Assembly: GCA_021399435.1 (NCBI GenBank)
Contig: JAJTUP010000041.1
Location: 434,001 to 498,000 of the forward strand
Direction: 5' to 3'
Origin: Diaporthe sp. PMI_573
Taxonomy: Eukaryota; Ascomycota; Sordariomycetes; Diaporthales; Diaporthaceae
DNA length: 64,000 bases
Positions 10,355 through 22,000 of this stretch are shown here, in pieces. Under the pieces are notes generated by a model. It worked only from the letters and a program-made list of their open reading frames with translations, searched no databases and was not told where the DNA came from. Position 1 is the stretch's first letter, and each line of letters opens with the position of its first letter. Position numbers and translations under genes: made by a program.

Positions 10355-12060
10355 TCAAACGGCGTCCATATCTGGGGCCCAATGTTCGCCATATGATAAT
10401 GATTTTCCTCCTAGGTAGAAGGAGATGTTGCCTCTATGAGTGTCTGTATATTGGAGCATCTCTGTTCGGTGTTCTGTCCACTTTGTGCAGCGAAGAAGGA
10501 AGTGTTCTACGGTCTCTACCGCTTGTCCGCATGCACACCGATCTGTCGGTGTTGCCTTGATCCGGTAGTGGTAGCCATTTAGTCTCGCCATGCCTGTCCT
10601 GAGTTAGGCTAGTACACTCGCTTCCTTCCATGACAGTTTATCGTATAACTCTCGCGTGTGTTTGCCTGGTAACGCTATGTCGATTCTCTTGGAATATTTC
10701 CCAACCTTTTCCGGCAAATACTTGGTGATGCCTCGTTTGGCTCGCGCAGAATTCAGCGTCGTTGATTTCATCCCGGGTAGCTCTGTTTGTCGGGCAGGAC
10801 CCGGGTCGAGTCGCCTCTTTTGCTTTCTCCTTAGCAATCTTCTTGAGCTCGTTTTCGTCTGCCACTGGGGTCCATTGAACTGTCATCACGTTTCCGTCTC
10901 TCCGTAGCTGTTTAACAGCATCATAGGCTAGGCGGATATACGCCTGTCCGGACTGTTGACGTGGTTTTCTGAATGAAAGTATAGCCGCCTTATTGCTCGT
11001 CAGTACCATGATAAGCTGCGGCAACAGGCTCAGGGCATGTGCTATCGCTGCTAGTTCTCCAGAGTACGGGTTTTGTTGTGCTCTTATTCTGAGAGTGGAA
11101 GAAAATGTCTCGAGCTTTGAATTGCGTCGTGATGTTGCCAGCTGGATGGCTCCGCCGATTCCCACTAGACCGTTCCGTGCTGAGCTGCTCACTGCGATGT
11201 GTACTGCCCAGTTCGCGTCTATTCCTTCTGCTGCTGTGTCGTCGGTGACAGTCTGTAATTGCTTCTCCCAGGGTGCTAGTGTGAACGGGTTAATGGTTTC
11301 CAGTTTCTCTATCTCAAAGTCTTTCAGTACGTCTGCCACTTTGTATAGTGGTGATCGGTGTTGTCTGTGGAGTTTACGCATCCGGGCTGTATTACTGCGG
11401 AGCGGGTTGGTATTGTGCAGTGTGTGGATATCCGTGTACAGTTTGATTGCCCGTCTCTAGAACCGATCTTGCGCAGGCTTGATGTGGGCTTCCGCCTCGG
11501 CCACGCCCGTTGCTGCCGTGAGGAATGTCCCATCAATCGCCTGTGCCCCTACTCTTTGGACTCTGTTGATCGGCCCTACGAGCTTGTCCTTAAATGCGTG
11601 CTGCCAGACATTGGAGGCGTAGTCGAGGACTGGGGCCACGGTGGAATTGAAGAGCTGTCGCGCTGTCGCTGGGGCTAGACCACTGAGTTGTTTTAGCGCT
11701 AGAGCTGCTTCCAGCCTTTTGGAGGCTGCCATAGCAGTGTGTTCCTTGTACTTGAGCCCGGAGTCCATGACCATTCCGAGGACCTTGACACAGTCCTTCG
11801 GGTGGATAGTTTGTCCCTTGATGGTAAAGGGCTCCGAGTGTGATTTGTATGATTTGCGGGTGAAGTGTATAATCGATGTCTTCTCTGCTTCGAATGTTTT
11901 CCCGCTTCTTGTCTCCCAGGCTAACGCATCGGCGATGATGGTTCGACGTAACCCAGGATTCAAGGCGGCCAGTTATAATCCCAGGCCTGATTGCTGGAGA
12001 CAGGTTCATGTTTGTTGGCGCAAGTCGTATATTATCCCTCCCCGTCCCCCAGACTTTCAA
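10355..12060 (-). mobile_element. 5'-truncated Tad-type non-LTR retrotransposon (LINE) remnant
   Basis: Read on the minus strand from 12060 downwards. The C-terminal part of the reverse transcriptase comes first (KTSIIHFTRKSYKSH, KVLGMVMDSGLKYKEH, LFNSTVAPVLDYASNVW). It is followed by an RNase H region (GIGGAIQLATS, NPYSGELAAIAHAL, VLTSNKAAILSFRKPRQQSG) and the typical terminal Cys/His segment CACGQAVETVEHFLLRCTKW. The frame is broken by a TAG at 11457, a frameshift near 10,840 and a TAG at 10604. The RT fingers, palm and YxDD box are absent, so the copy is truncated at its 5' end and dead. The order RT, RNase H, terminal zinc-knuckle-like segment is that of the Tad1/MGR583 clade. Confidence 0.85.
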
Positions 12061-13130
12061 GACAGCCACGTTTAGACCGCTCGGACATTCGGGACTCAGA
12101 GGCAACTAGAGAGTAAGGGCGACTACGGAGGGCGCATGTCACGCACATTCAAGATGGGATGGAAGGGGGAATGGTACGCGCAGGGGTGTTAAGCCGGGGT
12201 GTCCCACATCCGCATTGCCCTGGCCCATTAATTCCCCGGCCCCCTGGGGACGAGAGCACTCTTTCGAATAGATTTTGCTTGTCTTTGATGCTGCCGTATA
12301 AAAGCAGGGAGGCAGAGAATTGGCGACGGAGTCATGGGATTTTGATCAGGTTGAAAGGAAATGTCGAAGTGATTGACGTCCACTATTACCCATTCCTGCA
12401 AGAAGGATCAATATTTTTTGCATCGTAAAGTATAAATGCGTCTGATCTTCCGTATCCGGGGTACTCACTGGTTGAATATATTACTTCGGATGCTCCTTAT
12501 GTCATAGCTGGTAATATGACACAAATGCGGATGATGCAAGTTGTAACAGGACGCTTTTCTCGGATTCTGGGGCACGAAGCCTGATTGCAGATGTCCTAGT
12601 GTAAATCTATTTATATTAGCTATCTTGTATGCCAAGACTCCCGCGTGATGGTCACATGGAGCACTGCGTTAGGGCATATAACATGCTCTGTATCGGTGAG
12701 TCCGATGTTGTGGCCAAGCAGCGCCGACATCATCTCTGATCCCCAGAGATAAGCTTTCAAAGCATGAAATGGGACGAGAATTCCGCGAAGGATGAAACAT
12801 GCCGTAGGCGATGTACGGCGAGCGAGTATACCACGCTCTGCCTAGCTCAGTCCGATGTTGTGACAATATCACCAGGGATATAGTCGGCAGATGACATGGG
12901 ATGATTGATCTCCGAGTGTATAGTACGTGTGGATACTTTACCAATACATATACTCACTATCCGTAGAGACCTTTTCTGACGTCTTTCTCGTGTTATTATG
13001 GCTTTACGTCCAGAATTTATGCGTTCTGTTACTCTCGCTCCCAGCCAGTCGAAGGAAAACCACATCTCATTCGCGCCTCGACACCCACAACTTCGTCTCC
13101 ATGATACCAGGTCGTTAACAACACCACACA
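12061..13130. other. Intergenic / leader of the secreted protein gene
   Basis: No convincing gene. The phrase 'cagtccgatgttgtg' at about 12848 nearly repeats 'gagtccgatgttgtg' at about 12698, with partly similar flanks, which suggests a degraded short duplication. The CA-rich leader just before 13131 fits a transcribed 5' UTR. Confidence 0.4.
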
Positions 13131-13661
13131 ATGAGACTCGTCACTCTTTTCTCCACAATATTTTTCCCACTCGCAGTCCGCGCCGGCCTGCAGCTCGACT
13201 ACGCCGACGTCCCAGCCGCATGCGTCGAGACCTGCCGGCCCGTCGCAGAGCTCAGCGGCATCTGCGACGTCGACGCCGACTTTGACGACGGCAACGACGC
13301 GGTGGAGGACCTCATGAAGCTGCAGTGCATATGCACCAACAAGAGCTTCGACGTCGCCGGCGCCACGGCGCTGTGCGCGAGCTGCATCGACCAGAAGGCC
13401 CTGGCCAGCGACAGGGCCGACAACATGGACGACATCGGCGAGATCATGGCGCGCTGCGGGTTCAAGAATGTGACCTGGACGCCCGGGGTTGCCGAGACGG
13501 CGCCTGGTGTTGTTAATGTTAGTGTCAGCGCGTCGAGGCTTACGGCTTCGGCTCAGATTACCACGACGGTCGACTTTGCGCCGCCGCCGCCACCGACCTC
13601 CACGGGTGCCGGGGATGGAGAGGGTCAGAAGTCAAATAAACACAAGTGGAAACATTGGTGA
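13131..13661 (+). CDS. Secreted cysteine-rich protein, CFEM-like spacing
   Basis: Single exon, 176 residues, from an ATG in a CA-rich leader. Residues 1-18 (MRLVTLFSTIFFPLAVRA) are a clear signal peptide. The mature part has eight cysteines arranged C-x3-C, C, C-x-C, C-x2-C, C. The pairs AACVETC and LQCICTN resemble the CFEM motif of fungal haem-binding or cell-surface proteins. The spacing is not canonical, so the family call is tentative. A Thr/Pro linker and a basic tail (KSNKHKWKHW) end the protein; there is no GPI-type hydrophobic tail. An extracellular role is likely. Confidence 0.7.
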   Translation: MRLVTLFSTIFFPLAVRAGLQLDYADVPAACVETCRPVAELSGICDVDADFDDGNDAVEDLMKLQCICTNKSFDVAGATALCASCIDQKALASDRADNMDDIGEIMARCGFKNVTWTPGVAETAPGVVNVSVSASRLTASAQITTTVDFAPPPPPTSTGAGDGEGQKSNKHKWKHW

Positions 13662-14035
13662 TTTCGGGGTTCAGAGCCGAGGCTCTCGTTCTCACAGCTA
13701 CAAGACGTACAGCGCAGGATTACGAATGTAGCCAGGGGCCAGAATCTTATAGAAAACCTTTTTTATTGGTAAATGCGGGATGTTTTCGCCTGACCAGGCG
13801 CAGTGACACCACGATACAGTCTTAATACACACAACGCATTCGCCACTCTCATAAAAAAAGGGTGATAAGATTATGTTACTGCTTCTTTCTGCCGCGTCCT
13901 ATAATCATATTAAGCAGCAGCCTTCCACTCTAAACCGGTCTTACGGTAGGTGGATTGAGTGTTTAGCGATGACCTAAAACGGAATGTAGCCCTCTGAAAG
14001 GCTGGCTCCACAGACTTCCCTCCGCAGATCATCGG
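13662..14035. other. Intergenic between convergent genes
   Basis: Likely 3' UTRs of the secreted protein and the trypsin-fold gene. No other feature seen. Confidence 0.4.
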
Positions 14036-16180
14036 TTACACGGGCGCCCAATTCAGCACCCTGCCGCGTTCCTCAACCTTTTCCATGATTGTTTCGATTG
14101 GAATCGCATACGTGACGTCCGAGGTGATATGCCACCAGCGCAATTTCCTGCCGGCGCGAAGAAGTCCCAAGACACCCACCTGCCTGTCTTTGTCCGTGTC
14201 CGCCCCTGCAGCTGGCGAAGAACTGGCGAAGGGGAGGGGGGGTAGGATGCCGAAGATGGCAGAACCGCTGTCTCCATTGGTGCTGAAGGGCTTGCCATTG
14301 TGGCCCAGGATGCAATAGTCATACGCCGTATCCTGGGAGGCAGCCCCGGTGAAGGTGTGTGACTTGATATGGCTGAGCTTGCCCTGCCCTGTTCTCGCCG
14401 CACCGACGTGGTAGACATCCATGGAATCTGGACTTCCTAGGTGCTTCAAAAGTTCATCTCGAGTGAAATGGGTGACACTCTGTTGATTGGTTGTGATGGC
14501 AGAGCAGCAATGTTGGTCTATGGTGTCCTGAGTAAAGTAGGTGTTTAGCTTCATGAAGTCCCGGGGCAGTGGGCTTGGGTGGCTGACGCCTGTGACTGTG
14601 TGCATGCCCTGAGTGTTTGACCGCTTGAGGCGCTCACTGGCACTTGCGCTTAGCTCCTTGATCCAGAAAAGATTAGGGTCAGTGCCGCCGTTGATGTTTG
14701 CGTAGGATAGATCAATACCGCCACTGCTACATCCGGCAGGATCAAGGCCGGAGACGCGCGACAAGATCAGAGCCCAGTCGCCTGTGGCATCGGGGCCGGT
14801 CAACGGCGGTGACCGGACAACGGTGCCAATGTAGCGACTCTTGGGGTCCCTTAGTTTCTCGAGGTGGGAGATGAATCTCTCAAGGGCGGAGCAGTTATGC
14901 CTCAGCCTGTCTCTGAGGCTGCGCTCGAAGTCGGTCAGCTGAACCTCATCGTTCCCGCTGTCATGAACCGTTTCGAGGGCTTCAGATTTCTCGTTCTTCG
15001 CTACACGTGCTGACTCCAGAAGGGAATCAAACTGGTCTTGATCAACTTGGATGGCGTCGATTGCATCAACAGCCGAGTCGCGGCCGGAATGAGAGCCAGA
15101 GTCGAGGCTGCATCTAACGACGTCCGATAGGCGGTCAATGTCTTTTGAGGAGGACGTCTTGTCAGGATCATCGACAACATGGCGGCAGGTTAGGAAGAGC
15201 TTTGCAATGGCCGTGGGGCGTGTTGTTGGACTGCTGCTGCTGTTGTTCTCGGTGTGGACTGTACCTCCCTGGGGCTGAATGCCAACCTCAAGCAAGATGG
15301 TGAGACCCAGGGTGCCGGAGATGTCAGGTCGAGCAACAGAGGCAACAGCTCTGCCAGGGTGGCTGGTTAGGCTCAGCATCTCACGCTCAGGGAGCCACGC
15401 CTCGTAGTAGTCTCTCTCTCCAATATGGTAGGAGACAGGAACGGGCCGCATGTCGGCATCAGGATCAATGGTAGGATTGGCACCATCTCCGCCTCCGCCT
15501 CCGCCTCCGTCGATACGCAGAGCGTCGGCACTCTCAACGAAGAGGCAGTGGATGTCATTTAAATCAAATGACTGGAGAACGCAGTGGCAAGCCCGAGCGG
15601 CAGCGGTACCGCGGTGCCAGTCGCGGGTGAGGGGGCTGTCAGGCCTTATTCGGACCAGCAGCAGCGGGGGACAAGCTACCGGGTCGGGGTGCTGGCGGGA
15701 AGGAGGGAGGAGGCAGAAGAATTCAAAGCCGATGCGCTCAGCGGGCGAGGTGTGGGCGATGATGGCCTGGGAGAGCTGGGTGGCAAGAGGAGAGCTTCGT
15801 TGGTGGCGAGGGCGGCGGTCGGCGACATCAGTGTTGGCGTCACGTGCAGTCGTATCCACTGCTGCCATCAGACCGACGACTGGGTGGTTTCTGGGCACGA
15901 GGGACAGCTGTTTGGCAGACTTAACCTGGGGCCAAGGGTTGTCTAGGCGCGGTCTGCCCATGGCCGAGGCCGAGGAGTCGCTCGAATCCTACTCGAGGAG
16001 CTCCTGGACAAGGTCGGGGTTGGACACGCCACACAGCCTGCCATAGGGTGTTCCTTCCATGTAAGAGTCCAAGGCCTGGTCGGTTGGGACAGGCTCAGGG
16101 CCGTTTGCAGTTGGGGCAGGTGCAGCTGGGGCAGGTGCTGATGCCTCGGTGGCATTGGCATCGGCCTCGTTCTTGTCCAT
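14036..16180 (-). CDS. Trypsin-fold (GDSGS) protein with in-frame TAG near the N terminus
   Basis: The main frame runs from ATG 15961 to 14036 (641 residues). A catalytic triad like that of chymotrypsin-fold peptidases can be proposed: His in LTCRHVVDDP, Asp in TGDWALIL, Ser in NGDSGSAIFG. No signal peptide, so it is presumably cytosolic or nuclear, as in large fungal families of peptidase-like proteins. The same frame continues upstream to ATG 16180 through 63 coding-looking codons (EGTPYGRLCGVSNPDL and so on). They end in a single TAG at 15991-15989, ten codons before the second ATG. Either the gene starts at 15961, or an ancestral 714-residue frame has a nonsense codon, readthrough or a sequencing error. 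Acidic/Ser-rich disordered segments (about 15000-15130) interrupt the fold. Confidence 0.7.
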
Positions 16181-16474
16181 GGTAGGGGATGGTGTGGAGG
16201 TTTTTTCACAGAAGTGATGATGGTTTTTGTTCTTGTTGCTGGTGCTGCTGGAAGAGGCGGGCCAACACAAATGAGTATGAGGGTGAAGACCAAAAAGGTG
16301 TCGGGGTGCAGGTCGAGGTTGAAGTTGTGGAAGGGGATCGCTGATGCCTTTATCGAGAACTGTGAGGGCCGTGCACGAGAAAAAGAGGCTCGTGCGCAAG
16401 AAGCAAGCGGATTGAGTGGCAGAAAGGCAAGCAGGGGCCGTGGAGAAAAGACCAGCTTCAGAGGTGATGACACC

Positions 16475-16590
16475 CCTGTGACTTCACTGTGTGTGTCTCT
16501 TCACTCAGTTGTCCTGTGACTCACTGTGTATGTCTCTTCACTTGGACTCAGTTGCCCTGTGGCTCACTGTGTGTCTGTCTATTCATTATT
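16475..16590. repeat. Imperfect tandem repeat, ~40 bp unit, about 2.7 copies
   Basis: The unit core CCTGTGACTCACTGTGTATG, followed by TCTCTTCACT and CAGTTG, recurs three times with small indels. It lies about 300 bp upstream of the trypsin-fold gene. Confidence 0.6.
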
Positions 16591-17596
16591 CAAACAAACA
16601 GAATAACCACACCAACAGAGAGCTCTAACCAGCAGGTATGCGCATGCGCATTAAACCATGCTTGGCCAAAGGCACATAAAAGATGTCTATCGTCTCCTCG
16701 TTCCACAGCCCCATATAGCTTAATAACCAATGAGTGCGTTTTTTCCCCCCCAGGCATGTCAAGCGTGTAATTACCATGATCATCATTCTCACGGCTGTAT
16801 GAGCGGCTTTGCAGTAACCTTGGCTCCTTGCCCAAGGAAACGTTTGCGGTCCAACTCCAAGTCGACCTCGCCCCATCGTCACACTGCCCCGCTTAAGCCC
16901 CGACTCCCTCGTCATCGTCCTCGATATATACCGTATGGTCTTGATATCAGCCTCGGGGGGTGGGGGAAGGGGCAAATGCGCCCGGAGGTCAAGCTGCATT
17001 GCATCCCTTTTCCGCAAGAATTCCCTGTGACGCCTTCGATTCGACGTACTACTACTACCGCCTTGCAAGAATGGGCCTGGACCCCTCCAGCCCTGCCCGT
17101 TTCCCGTGGCCGATACACCGCATGGCAAGGCCGGCGTTAAGGGGGGCCATGATGGGCCGGGCAACGTCGGTGGCCCCTTTATCATCCGGGTCGGCGCTGC
17201 TCCGGGGAAAGGAAGAAAATTGTGGGAAACTCTGGGCCGATAAGTATGAGAGATCTGTGATCCCAGGACGGGGACCATGCACCTGAAACTCTCTGATGGA
17301 TGACTCTTGATATTGTGATATACCAGGGAATAAGCTTGAAATAATAACGACAAAGCTGTCCGCGGGAGCTATAATAATAAGATGTTGAATTAATACTTAC
17401 AAATGATATGAAAAACACCTCCTCTAGATGTCACGACAAGACTGCTCGAATCTACTGGCAATAAATAATTCCGCTGGCTCATGCCCCATTGACGCCCCCC
17501 ATGCATTATGCGACAAAAAGCTGAACCCGCCCTAGTTACTCTAGACACAACCAACCCCCCAACCAGTTCCCTCGAAATCAAACAAGTCCGCTCCGC
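16591..17596. other. Intergenic between HET gene and trypsin-fold gene
   Basis: It contains the promoter of the trypsin-fold gene and the 3' flank of the HET gene. The long minus-strand ORFs here (up to 242 codons) lack domain-like composition and I do not call them. Confidence 0.45.
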
Positions 17597-19003
17597 TCAG
17601 CTCCCAAACCTCACCTCCGGCTGCAGCGCGACACCCTCCCCGTCCCACCCCCTCACCGCATACTTCCCAACAAGCTCCAGCTCGCCGCACCGCGTCCTCT
17701 TGAACCTGTGCTCCTGGTCCCCGACGTACGAGTCCGTAGGCAGCATGGTGAGGTAGATCGATATCGCAGCTGCAGGGTCCCCCCCGCCGTCCGTGGGCCA
17801 ACAGTTAAGCGTAAACAAGACACCCTCCTTCGCCTTCTTCTTCATCTTCCGGATCACGTAGATCCACACCGGTATGGCGCCCACGAGCAACAGCGGTGAC
17901 AACAACATCATGACCTTGTACTTGTTGAACTGCTCCGACGGCATGATCGGGACAACGATGCCCTGCCGGCCCATGTGGAACGCCCTCGCAGGCCGCTGGA
18001 TGACTGGCCCCGCGCCCTCAATAGTAACATTCCCACAACCCCCGAACCAGTCCGGCGACGGCGCGAGAAGCCCCCACTCGCCGGGGGTCCAGCTCGTGTC
18101 CGGGCTCCGCTCGATATCATACCGCTCGCCCGCGGAGGGTGTCGGCATCCGCCACGCGAACAGCGACTCGTCCTCGGTCGTGGAGAGGAGCTCCTGCTGC
18201 AGGCGCATAAACGCCCTCGGCCCTTCGCCGTACTGCGGCGTCATGGTGACGCCGAACAGGCCGAACAGGCTGTACGCCGTGTCCTCGGCGCGGGTGGTCG
18301 TCCGCCCCGCCGCCCAGCTCATCTTGGTCGCTATGCACGCCTTGCGGAAGTGCCGGGACCCCGTCAGGTAGGCCGCGTCGATCCCCGTGATGTGGCTGAT
18401 CTGTGCTGCGAGGGATGACTTGGTGCCGATGTGCTTCCAGTCCGCGTCGTAAAAGTCCATGTCGCGCGGCGCGAGTAGCTCCTGCAGCGTCCAGCCGCGC
18501 GAGAACCACTCGGACGGCGCGTCGCGGTCGGAGCGCTGGAAGACGCTGTGGTCTAATGACTTCTCTACAGAGGGTGTTCCCTTTTTAATATTTGGCTCTT
18601 CTGCGACGGCCTGGTGGTACGCCGGCGGGCTCGGCTCGGCGCCGCTCCTCACGTCGGACAGGTACGTGATGCACGCGCGGGCGTCCCGGTACCACTTGAA
18701 CATGGAGTTGATGGACTCGGCCTCCTCGGTCGCGCTCGACTTGTTGATGCAGCAGCTGTCGATCCACACCCACCGGAACCCCTGCCCGCGCGCGACCGCG
18801 CATGCGCCGCGGATCTTGTCGAGCTGCGGCGACTTCATGCGCTGCCCGCCCGCATCTCGCAGGCTCGCCGCCTGGTGTGCGATCTCGTCAAAGGTGATTT
18901 CCGGGCCCACCCATCGGTGCGACAGAACTGCGTAGCCTTCTGCCTGGAAGAACTCATGGCTGTCTAGGCGTAGCTCGAATGTGGTGGTGTCGAGGGCTCG
19001 CAT
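17597..19003 (-). CDS. HET-domain protein with a C-terminal transmembrane segment
   Basis: Single exon of 468 residues from ATG 19003. The HET domain is unmistakable: GYAVLSHRWVGPEITFDEI near the N terminus, then VWIDSCCINKSS and MFKWYRDARACITYLSDV, then WFSRGWTLQELLAPRDMDFY. The middle part (TGIDAAYLTGSR, AEDTAYSLFGLFGV) follows the HET-D/E type. HET proteins trigger cell death on recognition of non-self after hyphal fusion. Unlike NLR-type HET proteins there is no NACHT or WD40 region. A hydrophobic helix (MMLLSPLLLVGAIPVWIYVI) followed by RKMKKKAK suggests membrane anchoring with a ~75-residue tail. Function in incompatibility is inferred from the family. Confidence 0.9.
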   Translation of the reverse strand: MRALDTTTFELRLDSHEFFQAEGYAVLSHRWVGPEITFDEIAHQAASLRDAGGQRMKSPQLDKIRGACAVARGQGFRWVWIDSCCINKSSATEEAESINSMFKWYRDARACITYLSDVRSGAEPSPPAYHQAVAEEPNIKKGTPSVEKSLDHSVFQRSDRDAPSEWFSRGWTLQELLAPRDMDFYDADWKHIGTKSSLAAQISHITGIDAAYLTGSRHFRKACIATKMSWAAGRTTTRAEDTAYSLFGLFGVTMTPQYGEGPRAFMRLQQELLSTTEDESLFAWRMPTPSAGERYDIERSPDTSWTPGEWGLLAPSPDWFGGCGNVTIEGAGPVIQRPARAFHMGRQGIVVPIMPSEQFNKYKVMMLLSPLLLVGAIPVWIYVIRKMKKKAKEGVLFTLNCWPTDGGGDPAAAISIYLTMLPTDSYVGDQEHRFKRTRCGELELVGKYAVRGWDGEGVALQPEVRFGS

Positions 19004-22000
19004 CTTGCTTGTGGGGGTGGCAATATACGTGTGCTACAAGCCTTTCTCCAAAAAGAGGGGGGAACATCGAAGGTGGCGAGCGCCCATTGTGCAGTGCACT
19101 GGATTTTGTACACGTTATGGGAGTTTGTGTTCCCAGGAGGGCTTATCACGCTTCATGCTGATCACGGCGCAGCAGGGTGTAGGATCAGATGGATCGAAGA
19201 TATCACATAAGCCATAAGGCTGCGGTCGAGGACTATGCCTTAAAGCGAATATGCAAACTATAACGACTCACGTTATATCGGGACGAGGCTAGTGCATTGG
19301 AAGACACACAGCCTCCGCTAGATAGGCAGAAACAAACAAGGAGTCACTTGATATCTATTGCTACCCAAGAGCTGTGCAGGAGTTATGACCGGTCACGGAT
19401 GGGCGCAGGCCCATCATACGTTTGCTGACCTGACAGTGTTTGTGCAGTAGAGAAAATAAAAAACCGGGACAGGAAGAATAGACAGAAACAGAAAAGGGCG
19501 AGGACACAATGAGGAGTGGGAATGGCAAACCATTGGCTTGAACCTTGAGTTTGGCCGGTCCCATAGGTGGATCTAGAGTTGATCCATACAGATAGGTGAG
19601 GCACGTGCTGCAGTCTGTATTCGCTGGCGCAATGCAGATTTGTTGAGTGGTCGAGACGTCACGATAAAGCAGAGGTGGCTGGTGCTTGCAGCCCACACAA
19701 AATAGTTCGAAATACGAAAGCTAACTCATGCTGGAGTGGGCTTGACGATGGTTAGTCTTCCATGCGCGTGACCGCGATCAGCCGAATCAAGAGGCGACGT
19801 CAAATGCACAGGCAAGGAGAACACAAATAAATGCCGTTATGTTGCTGCAAAGTGTTGGCTGCTGACGCGGTAAGTTTCGCGGCTATACATTCTGCCACTT
19901 TGCATTGCATCCCACTGAGACACGCTGGGCTGAATGTGTGCTTGGCTTTTGCTGCCTATTCGGCGGCGATGCACGCGCGCCTTGGGCGGGGAGAAGATGC
20001 ATGCATGCATGCAGTCGGTCAGTCTGTTGACCCAGCCGATCGAGGAGTGGATAGTCCGGTCTCGCTGGGACGGGATGGAGCGATGATCAACGCTTTTTGT
20101 TGAACGTGGTTAAAATCGTAATTCTACAGAGTGCCACTGGATGGAGCTTAAAGTGACGTCGACGACAACGAGGTAAGGGACGTGGAGACAGGTGGCTAAC
20201 CCATGTGGGTGAATCCAAGAGGAGACGGAAGGTCCGAGATATTTCTCACCGAGCTGGCCAAGCGGCACGATCCAATGCAGCAAGGTAGCGAATGGCAGCA
20301 GATTCGGGCGATTTGAAGAGGACGGTTGGCTGTCCGTGGAAGTGATCATCCGCCCGTAGGGCAGAAGATGCATGTCTGGAGATGGCAGCGCTCGCATCGC
20401 AGTGCCCGCGCGGGTGCTGATTCGACTGGTACGGGCTGCGGGCGTGTCTGACGTGCAGGCAGGCGCAACTGTGCGAGGCTCGATGAGGATGGAGTGGGTT
20501 TGGATGATGGAGGGTGGGAGTCGAACATGACTTGACAGGCGGGCTGCTGCTTGCCTGCTCTGCTCTACATGCAGACACATGCGAGCGGCCGCACGTTGCT
20601 AGCCGCCACCGCATGCCCACAGAGAAGAGAGACATTGGACCACGAGGACGACGAGCTGCTGCGCTGGCCCTCTTTTCCCGTCCTGTTCTGGCGGCCGTCG
20701 GCTCTTGCACGCCACATAGATGCACACAGGCTGGCCGGTGTTGTGTGCAGTCCGCGGACAGCCAGATAAGGACCGACTTTGGGCTCTGCGCGGTGCCCAC
20801 TCAGGCCGGGAGGCGCTTGGCCTGCCAATAAGCTCGGTACCAGTGTTCGACAGAGGCTTCTTCTGCCCTGAATTCAGGGCGGATGGAGACGTTCAGGTGA
20901 TCATGGGACGCTGTGGACTCCACTTGGGGATCTGGTGGGAAAGGGGAGGAAAAACGCGACCGCACAGGGGTGGATGCCGGTGGTTGGGTGACAGCGGCAC
21001 ATCGTGCGATGTCCCATGAGCCACGGTCCGCGGTCCATGGACCATGGTCCATGGCCCATGAGAGAGCCCCATGGGCGCGCCCATTGGAGGGAGAGAGAGG
21101 CAAGAAAAGTCCCCCTTTGGCTGCGGCGAGCGGGTGGGCCGCGTGCGATGACGACGGTAGGGCATGCACGGTAGCAACAAGGATTGGTGGCCGGGTGTTG
21201 CTATGAGGTGTGAGTTGGCATGTGTCCGAGTCGGTGGCCGCCCGGCCTTGGCCCGGCTCAGGTCTGGCTCGAGAGTTTTTGATTGAATGTGGCCGAGTGG
21301 ATGTGTGGTTTGGTGGCTGGCCAATTGGCGGCAGACACGCCACACCCCGTGCTCCTCATCCTCCTCTTTCTGGTCGTCGTCCCGGGAGGAGACGAGAGTA
21401 AAAAGAAGGGGGCGAGGCCTCAGGAGGCGGGAGAGAGACAGACATGAGTGGTTCCGGCACGGGTCATTCCATGTCTGATGCTCGTGGTGCTTGGTTGCTG
21501 GCTGGCTTGCTGGCTGGCGCTGGCGCTGGCGCTGGTGCAGGCTACCAGTAGTAATATTATGTGTACCATGCAGAGAGGATGGGAATCATGGAATCGGCAT
21601 GTTGTTAATTTGCAGGAGCAGTAGTCCAGCAGGTGACAGCCCAGAAGGCCAGGCCAGGCCAACCCGAGGACAATGCAATGCACTGCACTGCCAAGTCATC
21701 TATTACCAGCCGTTTTGGCGGGCGGGAGCAGGCGAAGCTTGCATTGAGTGTTTGTGGTAGTGTCTGTAGTCTACCGCCGTCTACCGGGCTGACCGGGGAT
21801 TTGCAGGAGCAATGAACCAGCGAACCAACGAACTGCTAGTCCAGGAGGATTGCATGAACCTGAACTCTCGCGTCATTGACCAACGAGGGCGGCCACGGGC
21901 GACCTGTCTCGCTGTCCTGCCTTGTCTGACTGCGGTCAGGCCTGCGCAGGCGGCCGCGATGAGCTGTCAGTCATGATCAACCGAGGGGTCCCCGGCGGAA

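Noticed and set aside
16625..17353. 242-codon minus-strand ORF upstream of the trypsin-fold gene
   Set aside because: Start codon is not supported, composition is that of intergenic sequence, no motif, and competing frames on both strands are equally long.
20110..21345. Several overlapping ORFs of 150-184 codons on the minus strand and matching ones on the plus strand
   Set aside because: GC-rich intergenic DNA gives long open frames on both strands; none has a signal peptide, domain or plausible splicing.
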